Source: Phycisphaerae bacterium (GTDB taxonomy: Bacteria > Planctomycetota > Phycisphaerae > UBA1845 > PWPN01). From it: a stretch of 39,028 nucleotides of DNA. The DNA is taken from assembly GCA_012719955.1 (NCBI GenBank), contig JAAXZI010000167.1, forward strand, positions 1 through 39,028. Reading direction: 5' to 3'. Position numbers and translations under genes: made by a program. Positions 1 through 6,472 of the stretch are shown here, piece after piece. Every line of letters starts with the position of its first letter. Position 1 is the first letter of the stretch. The notes below the pieces were generated by a model. It made no database searches, was not told the DNA's origin, and saw nothing but the letters and a program-made list of their open reading frames with translations.

Positions 1-98
1 CTTCCTCCCGGGCGCCATTTTTACCTTTTCTACCCCTCTTAACGATCCGATGTGAAACTGCGAGGCACGGCTGCCTCCCTGCCATGAGGAGAACAAGG

Positions 99-377
99 AT
101 GTTCGAGTTCCGGCTCAATCTGACCATTGAAGTCGACCAAGTCGGTAATGGGCTGGCTATTCAGCAACCCGTGCCCATTCAACTGCATTACCGTGGTGGA
201 CGCTGGGCCGTGGAATGCGAGGACCCGCCGCTGGTTACGCCGCCTTGCGACCGCATGGACGAGGCGGTCGTGGCCGGTGCCCGGGCGGTCGCTCTCGAGC
301 TCCAGGCCGCCGTCGATCACCGCCCCCTGATCATTGGTCGGATCACCCCCGAAGACGTGCCCGCCGGCTGGTTTTAG
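99..377 (+). CDS. Small protein of unknown function
   Basis: This is a 92-residue reading frame beginning MFEFRLNLTIEV. An ATG 15 bases upstream (84) is in frame, but the ATG at 99 is preferred because GAGGAG (86-91) lies 7 bases before it. The protein has no signal peptide or membrane segment. The first half is predicted to be beta-rich (alternating hydrophobics), and the middle contains a helix-like AVVAGARAVALELQAAV. It has two cysteines (in the ECEDPP and TPPCDR stretches), which is not enough to propose metal binding. I do not recognise the family. It stands alone, separated by about 200 bases of AT-rich DNA from the ATPase that follows. Confidence 0.5.
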   Translation: MFEFRLNLTIEVDQVGNGLAIQQPVPIQLHYRGGRWAVECEDPPLVTPPCDRMDEAVVAGARAVALELQAAVDHRPLIIGRITPEDVPAGWF

Positions 378-522
378 CCCACAGGGCCGAGTCTCTTGCC
401 CGCCTCATCCGCCGAGAAACTGGTGCACTGGAAACGGCACCAGCCGGCCATCACATCCCTTTTTGCGTTTATAACTTGTTAATATTAAATCTCTTATGGT
501 TTATTAGGCAAAATAGCATCCG

Positions 523-563
523 CTGTTGGTTTTCCCAACATGTTACGATAGAATAACCAACAG
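523..563. promoter_or_regulatory. Nested inverted repeats upstream of the DUF4143 ATPase (operator-like)
   Basis: CTGTTGGTT (523-531) is perfectly complemented by AACCAACAG (555-563). A shorter palindrome inside it pairs TGTTGG (524-529) with CCAACA (535-540). The hexamer TGTTGG therefore occurs three times in alternating orientation just before the ATPase start at 574, in a locally AT-rich stretch (460-560). It could be a dimer-binding operator or a 5' leader hairpin; no regulator for it is evident in the window. Confidence 0.4.
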
Positions 564-573
564 TAGGTGGCAT

Positions 574-1833
574 ATGTTACGACGTCACATCCATAAAAGG
601 CTTTTGTCCGCCTTGAGGGATGTTCCGGTCGTTGTGCTGCATGGCCCGCGCCAGGCCGGCAAAAGCACATTGGTCCAGAGCTTGTCCCCCGAGGAGTATC
701 CTGGACGGTACGTGACCCTGGACCAACTGGCGAGTTTAAGTGCGTCCCTTCGCGACCCGGAAGGCTTCCTGGCTGGCCTGGGCACTTCGGCCATTATCGA
801 TGAGATTCAGCGGGCCCCCGATCTCCTCTTGGCGATCAAGGCCGATGTGGATCGCAATCGCCAGCCTGGCCGCTATCTCTTGACCGGTTTGGCCAACATC
901 CTGCAACTGCCCCGCCTGGCCGACTCCCTTGCCGGGCGAATGAGAATTCTCGAGTTGTGGCCACTGTCGCAGGGCGAAATAGAGGCGTGTTTCGAAGGCT
1001 TTATTGACGCGCTCTTTGCTGAGTCCCTGCCAGACCAGGCCACGTTCGGTTTCCCGGACCCGCAAGCCCTTTGGACTGATCTTGTTCGGCGTATGATCAG
1101 GGGCGGCTACCCACCGGCCGTTTTAAGCGACTCGCTGGAGCGCGCGGATGGCTGGTTCGAAGATTATCTGAGGACCGTCCTGCTGCGCGATGTCCAGGAT
1201 CTGAGCCGGATTACCGGCATAGCAGACTTCCCCCGGCTGCTGACGATCGTCGCGGGGCGAGCGGCCGGCCTGGTCAACTATGCCGAGATCAGCCGGAACA
1301 CAGGCCTGAACCAGGTTACCACCAAGCGGTATTTGACCCTGATGGACACGTTGTTTCTGATCCGTCGGATCCAACCGTGGTTCACCAGCCGGGTCAAGCG
1401 CCCCATCAAATCCGAAAAGCTCTACTTCGGGGATACCGGTCTGTTGGCTCACGTGCTGGGGCTGGATGCGGACCGTCTCGTTGCCAACCGCGATCTGGCC
1501 GGCACGCTGCTGGAGAACTTTGTCGCACTCGAAGTGATGAAACAGCGGACCTGGTCCCGGACCCGGCCGGAAGTCTTGTACTTCCGCGATCAAAGGGGAG
1601 TCGAGGTAGACCTTGTTCTCGAAGCGCGTGGTGGCAGGGTTGTGGGCGTGGAGGTCAAGGCTGCGGTGACGGTCACAGCCGATGACTTCAAAGGCCTGCG
1701 CGCTCTCGCCGAAGCCGCCGGTGAACACTTCCACCGCGGCGTCGTCCTTTACACAGGGCACGAGGTGCTGCCCATGGGCCCGCGCCTTCACGCTGTGCCG
1801 GTGCCCGCAATTTGGCAGATGCAGGCCACATAG
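574..1833 (+). CDS. AAA+ ATPase with C-terminal DUF4143 domain
   Basis: A 419-residue protein with the typical architecture of the AAA_14/DUF4143 family. The Walker A motif GPRQAGKST is at residues 24-32, Walker B IIDEIQ is around 74-79 (D76, E77), and a sensor-like stretch LLTGLANIL is around 102-110. The C-terminal DUF4143 region ends in a PD-(D/E)xK-like segment (about 336-365) with YFRDQRGVEVD followed by VGVEVKA, the E-D-x-V / E-x-K pattern usual in this family. Start chosen at 574 because AGG (565-567) is 6 bases upstream; a TTG at 526 in the same frame has no such support and would overlap the inverted repeats. Members are common in accessory regions and most lack a defined role; nucleic-acid-linked or defence/toxin-like roles have been suggested. 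The flanking DNA is more AT-rich than the rest of the window, which hints at acquisition as a cassette. Confidence 0.88.
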   Translation: MLRRHIHKRLLSALRDVPVVVLHGPRQAGKSTLVQSLSPEEYPGRYVTLDQLASLSASLRDPEGFLAGLGTSAIIDEIQRAPDLLLAIKADVDRNRQPGRYLLTGLANILQLPRLADSLAGRMRILELWPLSQGEIEACFEGFIDALFAESLPDQATFGFPDPQALWTDLVRRMIRGGYPPAVLSDSLERADGWFEDYLRTVLLRDVQDLSRITGIADFPRLLTIVAGRAAGLVNYAEISRNTGLNQVTTKRYLTLMDTLFLIRRIQPWFTSRVKRPIKSEKLYFGDTGLLAHVLGLDADRLVANRDLAGTLLENFVALEVMKQRTWSRTRPEVLYFRDQRGVEVDLVLEARGGRVVGVEVKAAVTVTADDFKGLRALAEAAGEHFHRGVVLYTGHEVLPMGPRLHAVPVPAIWQMQAT

Positions 1834-2159
1834 GATCCCAAAACACGCCTGGCGCGGATAAATTCCCAACCTGAAATTTGACTTGGTCCATTTCTGGTGT
1901 ATATTGATACTTGCTATGTTCTTTGTCCTCTCTACGTATTCTCGACTACAAGTATCACGCTAGTAATCTGCGGTGATGCCCGCTTGCCGTTGTGGCACTG
2001 CGCGCTCAAAAGAGTGAGCTATTCCACGGTATGGCGGGGTTTTTGCCGCCTGTCCGGTGGTAGCGGTCTGTGCATCAGGGTTTGTCCTGTTGCCTTCATT
2101 CCGCCGGCGCGCCCAGGGTGCGCGCCGTTCGAAGAGAGTACGTTTTCAGGAAGAAAATC
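1834..2159. other. Spacer between the ATPase and the interrupted gene
   Basis: No convincing gene is visible. The left half (about 1860-1970) is less GC-rich than the surroundings and holds the weak promoter-like pair noted at 1878-1907. The right half is GC-rich, and CAGGAAG (2147-2153) supplies a ribosome-binding site for the reading frame starting at 2160. Confidence 0.4.
1878..1907 (+). promoter_or_regulatory. Weak sigma70-like promoter candidate
   Basis: TTGACT (1878-1883) is followed after 18 bases by TATTGA (1902-1907). The -35 match is good and the -10 match only fair. It lies in the AT-richer part of the spacer and would give a leader of about 245 bases before the interrupted gene at 2160. 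Confidence 0.22.
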
Positions 2160-2981
2160 ATGGATACGCAAGTGATTCAAAGGGATTTTGAGGCCATTGG
2201 CGCCCGTGTTCGGCTGGAGCGGCCGCGCCCGGTTTTCGGGTGGGCCAGCGGGCGCCCGCCGGCCGGTCCGCTGTCTATTGACGTGCGAACCGACCGCCAC
2301 GGCGAGTACTTCGATATTCGCGTGGAACCGACTGCGGTCGAGGTTGACGTCGTTGACGTCCAGCCGTAGAGCCGCCACCTGCTCCTGCTCGCCCGCCTGG
2401 ACGGCGGCGAGCGGAAAGACAAGTTCCTCTGCGGCCACGACGAGCGCTCGTGGTTCGTTGCGGCCGTGCCCGATTGGCGTGGTGTTTCCAATGTGCGCAC
2501 CGCGCTGGAAGCGCTCAAGCCACGGGCCGTGCGTGCCGCTCAGAGGCGTCGGCGCGTGCGTTTCAAGGATTGGGTTCGCCGGCACACGGCGGCCTACATC
2601 CGTCAGGGCGAGTGGTTTTTCCTCCCCGCGCCCGGGCTGACCGCCGCGGCTCAGTTGTTGTTTCACAATGAGCCGCTCCGCCGCGGCGGGGGCAAGCCGC
2701 ACATCTGCGAGGAGCTCTACCGCGTCGGCGGCACTACCGTGTACGTGTGTGGGCGATATCCGAACGGCCTGACCGAGCGGGAATACCACGACCTGCTCAC
2801 GCGCCAGCCGATGGCTCGTAAGTGGACCTGGCAGCTCATGCGTCGAGCCCCGCGCGTCTATGTGCGGGGGCGGATCCGGCACGCGGATCATAAGACCGTC
2901 GTGCTGCCGTTCTGGCACGAGGTGCAGATGAACACGGAGACTCAGTCGCGGGCCATGCGCAACGTCGCATTCCTCGACTGA
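2160..2981 (+). pseudogene. Unknown protein interrupted by one in-frame amber codon
   Basis: Reading from ATG 2160 (CAGGAAG seven bases upstream) gives 69 residues ending VEVDVVDVQP, then TAG at 2367-2369. The same frame continues without another stop for 203 residues (SRHLLLLARLDGG... to ...MRNVAFLD, TGA at 2979-2981). Composition and codon use look coding on both sides, and the downstream half has no good start or ribosome-binding site of its own until a GTG at 2466. So the two halves are most simply one 273-codon gene with a single nonsense substitution. Nearby real genes also end in TAG (377, 1833), which argues against general amber recoding. Recognisable internal features are KFLCGHDERSWFVAAVP and a basic C-terminal part (RGRIRHADHKTVVLPFW). 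The family is not one I can name. It lies just before a RuvC-fold gene, perhaps as a pair. Confidence 0.6.
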
Positions 2982-3049
2982 TATTCCGGATGAAAGCTCC
3001 GGCCGCCCGGGCGGTCGACATTTTGGCGATCCGCGCCGCGCGGTAGGCT

Positions 3050-3532
3050 ATGCGCGGTGCCCTCATGCCCGTTCTTCTGGCCATCGATCTTGGCATCCGG
3101 ACCGGCCTGGCTGTCTACGGCCGTGATGGCCGGCTGCGCGCCTACCGGTCCCACAACTTCGGCAGCGCCGCCCGGCTGAAGCGCGGCGCTCCACGCGTGC
3201 TCGACGAATGGCCAGAACTGGCCCTGCTGGTGCTGGAAGGTGGCGGCCCGCTGGCCGACCTTTGGGCCCGCGAGGCTGACCGGCGGGGCATTCCCGTCCG
3301 CCGGGTCGCCGCCGAGGATTGGCGAACCCGCCTGTTCTACCCTCGCCAGCATCGCAATACCCGGCAGGCCAAGGGCAGCGCCGACGAGCTTGCCCGCCGG
3401 GTCATTGAGTGGTCCGGCGCGCCGCGCCCCACGTCGCTCCGCCACGACGCGGCCGAGGCCATCCTCCTGGGTCTGTGGGCCGTGCTTGAAGCCGGCTGGC
3501 TCCCTGCGCTTCCCGCTCCACTGCGCCCCTGA
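3050..3532 (+). CDS. RuvC/RNase H-fold protein, stand-alone
   Basis: A 160-residue protein with the spacing of a RuvC-type ribonuclease H fold. It has an N-terminal strand with LLAIDLGIRTG (D13), a second strand ending in LLVLEGGG (E63) and a C-terminal helix starting RHDAAEAILLG (H132, D133, E136). Those positions match the acidic residues RuvC-like enzymes use to bind two metal ions, so nuclease activity is plausible. The length is close to RuvC, but there is no ruvA or ruvB nearby, and it follows the amber-interrupted gene by 68 bases, so a Holliday-junction role in the main ruvABC pathway is unlikely. An accessory or phage-derived resolvase or nuclease is more likely. An alternative start at ATG 3065 would remove five residues. 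Confidence 0.65.
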   Translation: MRGALMPVLLAIDLGIRTGLAVYGRDGRLRAYRSHNFGSAARLKRGAPRVLDEWPELALLVLEGGGPLADLWAREADRRGIPVRRVAAEDWRTRLFYPRQHRNTRQAKGSADELARRVIEWSGAPRPTSLRHDAAEAILLGLWAVLEAGWLPALPAPLRP

Positions 3533-3642
3533 ACGAGTTGACGACCCACACGACCGCGTCTCCCCCTCAGTCCTCACTCTCCGCGTCCCCGCATCGTAGT
3601 GGTTGGGCCAGGAGTCATCGGTGTGCCGGTCCCAGCCGCCTC

Positions 3643-4869
3643 TCAATCCACCCGGGTCAGGACCACCCGTGCCACGTAGACAGGGACCGTCCCCTCCTCG
3701 CTCAGCGGGGTGGGGACGCCACAGCAAAGGAAGTACTCCGGCTGGCCGCTCTGGAAACGCCGCCGCCCCTCGAGTTTCGTTGTGTTGAAGGTGGGAAGCC
3801 GCATACCCTCGGTGACTTTCACCGACGATTCGCCGATGTGGCAAGTCTCCAGTTCGGCCTCCAGGTCGCACACCCACCCGCCGCTGCTGCGCTTCCACCG
3901 GGCTGGTTCTGTCTCAAATTTCATGCCTATATTCCCATAGCTGAAGCTTGGAACAATGCGCCCGATGCTGTTCACTTGGACGTCCCGTAATATGGGCACC
4001 CGCTCGCCGACCGAGATCTCCTGCTCTGAAGCCAAGTCCAAAACGGTCTGAAAGTCCGCAACCTGATGGGCGCTGCCGTACTCGCCTAGCCGCCGCAGAA
4101 TCTCCTCCCCGCTGGGCGCCTGGGCAATCAAGGTATTGAGTTCCGCCTTTTCGATCTTTTCACGCTCGGCGCTGAGCACGAAGACCTGCAGGTTTATCAG
4201 GGCCTGATGAGCGTTGGATGGATCCGCCGCACGGGTTGGGGCGGCCATCGGCCTGGCAATCAGTCGGGCGACATGCAGCCGGCCAACGGCCAGCTCCGGG
4301 TCGCCGATGGGTAGCGGCTTGTCCTGAAACTTGAACAAAACGGGTTTGCCCGCTGGAGCCTGTAGTGTCCGCTCCAGTTCGACTGGCCTGGCGGCTTGCT
4401 TTTCCTCAACCCCCAGGTCGGGCACCGCCGAGCCGTGCATTGTCCCATTCATTCGCAACTCGGCTCGATCCTTCTTCCAGGCGCCGGAAATCTGCAGTTT
4501 GACGCCCTGTCGGCGGTAAGAGACTTTGACATTAGATTGGCCACGCGTGGCCGTGGGAATCTGGGTCTCGATTTTCACCTCGGTCGGGAGGGATAAATCA
4601 ACCTGCCCCTCTATATTCATAACCAGCGCGCCTTTGCGGTCTGTCCCCGCCGGTTTCGTGAATAGCTCCTCGGCGGTCATCTTCTCCAGGTCGGCGAGCG
4701 GTCCATGTACTTCAGTGATCTGCAGTTCCAAATCTGTGAGCTGCGGGCGCAGCGTGGTCCGATCCGCGGATTCAGCAGCAGAATTGTGTGTCTGCGCCCA
4801 CAGGTGGCCCCCCAGCAGCCCGAGGATGCAGCATGACCATCCCAGACGACTTAAACTTCGGTACAGCAT
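3643..4869 (-). CDS. Exported protein with secretin-like segment
   Basis: A 408-residue protein beginning with a signal peptide (hydrophobic core CCILGLLGGHLWA, likely cleavage near residue 25). AAGGAG lies about 8 bases before the ATG. The C-terminal half (about 225-345) resembles the beta-domain of type II/III secretins. It has LINLQVFVLS early in the region, then ERVPILRDVQVN, IVPSFSYGNIGMKFETEP and a closing strand-rich tail. The N-terminal half has an amphipathic segment and the sequence PVLFKFQDKPLPIGDPE (about 176-192). A similar VPFEFKDLPIPE ends the gene at the right edge of the window, so the two may be distant paralogues. At 408 residues it lacks a full secretin N-domain array, and no other type II secretion genes are nearby. 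A secretin-derived envelope protein is my best reading; a functional pore is not shown. Confidence 0.6.
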   Translation of the reverse strand: MLYRSLSRLGWSCCILGLLGGHLWAQTHNSAAESADRTTLRPQLTDLELQITEVHGPLADLEKMTAEELFTKPAGTDRKGALVMNIEGQVDLSLPTEVKIETQIPTATRGQSNVKVSYRRQGVKLQISGAWKKDRAELRMNGTMHGSAVPDLGVEEKQAARPVELERTLQAPAGKPVLFKFQDKPLPIGDPELAVGRLHVARLIARPMAAPTRAADPSNAHQALINLQVFVLSAEREKIEKAELNTLIAQAPSGEEILRRLGEYGSAHQVADFQTVLDLASEQEISVGERVPILRDVQVNSIGRIVPSFSYGNIGMKFETEPARWKRSSGGWVCDLEAELETCHIGESSVKVTEGMRLPTFNTTKLEGRRRFQSGQPEYFLCCGVPTPLSEEGTVPVYVARVVLTRVD

Positions 4870-5457
4870 AGAAATGACTCCTTCTCCGGGGATGAGTCCT
4901 CGCGGCTGGCCTCCTTCCTGTATACTGGTCAGTCAGGCGGTAAGTTGCGGGGACCAACGGAAGCACCAGGCGGAGATGACTCCCCGACCGATCACCGGTC
5001 CGCCATGCTCTCCCGCGAGCATCTCAGGAAAGTTGTAGAGGTGAAAAAAGCTCCTGCAAAGCCGGACTCGTAGCCTTCAGAAAGACACGATCAAAGATTT
5101 AAAGTATTAAATATCAGCCATTTACAGCCTTCGGCGACGCCGCGAGCCCCGCTATCCAGCCCCGTCCGTAGGTAGTGGGCTGCGCGCTTCAACGGGATCC
5201 TGGCCAGGGCGGAAGGGGCCGGTGGGGTCAAGCGTGCTTCTGTTCGGATCGTTCGTTTTTTCACGATATTTCAATTGACTCGGCTGTCACACATCGTGTA
5301 AAAAAGTACGAGGGATCGTGCCGAAATGGTACGAACCCATTAACTTTGCGCCTCATGAACGACACGCGAAGCCTTTGTACGGCTGTGATCAAGACACCTT
5401 CGTTTAAGGTGTGGCGTGCAGCCGCCCAGCGGGCTCCGATAAGTAAGGGCGGGCGAT
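4870..5457. other. Long spacer with an AT-rich patch and one hairpin
   Basis: No reading frame here looks coding. There is an AT-rich patch at about 5090-5125 that could hold a promoter for the leftward gene. A TTGACT (5275-5280) followed 16-17 bases later by TGTAAAA (5297-5303) is a weak rightward promoter candidate. A small hairpin pairs ACACCTT (5394-5400) with AAGGTGT (5406-5412) around a CGTTT loop, 46 bases before the small gene at 5458. Confidence 0.35.
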
Positions 5458-5664
5458 ATGAGCATCAAACCAGCACCTTCGTGTACCTACACCCCCGGCG
5501 ACGAGACCTGCTTTCGCACCGACTGCCAGATCAAATGCATGCGGAACTATCAGGACCAGCTTGACTGCGATATTCCGCTGGTCACGCAGACTGTGAAACC
5601 GCGGCCCCAGCAGGTTCACTGGCTCAAGGCCCATCTCGGCTTTCGCAAGCATCTGGCTCGCTGA
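5458..5664 (+). CDS. Small cysteine-containing hypothetical protein
   Basis: A 68-residue frame with five cysteines in its first 37 residues (CTYTPGDETC, then TDCQIKC, then LDC) and a basic tail ending FRKHLAR. A purine-rich stretch (TAAGGGCGGGCG) precedes the ATG, but it is not a strong ribosome-binding site. There is no signal peptide. The spacing of cysteines could bind a metal ion, but nothing else supports that. The family is not recognised, and the frame may be fortuitous. Confidence 0.33.
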   Translation: MSIKPAPSCTYTPGDETCFRTDCQIKCMRNYQDQLDCDIPLVTQTVKPRPQQVHWLKAHLGFRKHLAR

Positions 5665-6005
5665 CCCTCGGGGCGAAGCCCGGTCGCGCGGCTGGTTACA
5701 TCACCCCGTCCCCCAGAGGGGCCGGTAGGGGGGAATGGTCCAACCAGGCGATGTGCCTTCGACCGCGATCCTTCATGCCGGGGCGATCCAGAACGATTGA
5801 GAGATTACGAACCAACGAAAACCCGCGGGGGCGATGGAGTGGTTTGCCGCTCCATCGCCCCCGCGGGGCATTCATGATGACCTGTGACTCTTCTTCCGGG
5901 CCAGGCTTTGCGAACAGCTTCTTGCCGCGATTTTTCGCCCGGGTTGGCCGTGCTTCCCGGCCATCACTGTGCTTGCGGCACGCACGTGAATGCGCCCGCG
6001 GCCCG
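5665..6005. other. Spacer with a long perfect hairpin
   Basis: Apart from the stem-loop at 5822-5867, no gene or regulatory site can be supported in this 341-base gap between a rightward and a leftward small gene. Confidence 0.4.
5822..5867. terminator. 18-bp perfect stem-loop between convergent small genes
   Basis: The left arm 5822-5839 (starting CCCGCGGGGGCGATGG) is exactly complementary to the right arm 5850-5867, with a 10-base loop TGGTTTGCCG. It sits between convergent genes, which suits a bidirectional terminator, but no T-run follows on either strand, so termination would not be of the classic intrinsic type. It may instead be a member of the palindromic repeat population in this genome. 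Confidence 0.45.
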
Positions 6006-6191
6006 TCAGAGGACCACTGATGACAGCCGGAAGTTGACCAGCCAGGCGACCTGCTGTCGCTCGTATTCGGCCAGTCCCAGCGTCAGGCGCTCAAATTGAT
6101 TTCGAATGCTTTCCCGTGCGTTGTTGTCCCGTCCCCGGTTGGCTTCCACGATTTGATTGACAATGAGGTTGACATCCACAGTTCGGGACAT
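6006..6191 (-). CDS. Small helical hypothetical protein
   Basis: A 61-residue leftward gene starting MSRTVDVNLIVNQIVEANRG. AGGAG lies 8 bases before the ATG, a strong ribosome-binding site that supports this start over one five codons upstream. The protein is charged and predominantly helical (NARESIRNQFERLTLGLAEYERQQ), without cysteines, signal peptide or membrane segment. It is not recognised. The good translation signal is the main reason to accept it. Confidence 0.52.
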   Translation of the reverse strand: MSRTVDVNLIVNQIVEANRGRDNNARESIRNQFERLTLGLAEYERQQVAWLVNFRLSSVVL

Positions 6192-6472
6192 TGGGTGACT
6201 CCTCATGCTTCTTTCCGGTTCTCCGTTGCTGCCGTCAACCCAGTATATTCCTCCGGAGCATGAGAGTCTGTCCCGAAAATACCCTAATGCCGTGGTATTT
6301 GGGTGATTTCATCGGGCCTCCAAAAAGCTTCATCCGCGCCCCCTCGATTACCGGACGGAATTGTGTATGCTGGTGCCCGGCCCTGTCCGGCGCGGGTTCG
6401 GCCGGGCCGGTAAGCATTTTTCAACCGCGCCGCTTCTTTCCGTCAGCGGCGCCTTTGGACCCGGGAGAAGAC

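Noticed and set aside
3603..3788. Small plus-strand frames opposite the exported protein at 3643-4869
   Set aside because: Arginine/proline/serine-rich shadow translations with no ribosome-binding site; the minus-strand gene has a signal peptide and AAGGAG at its start.
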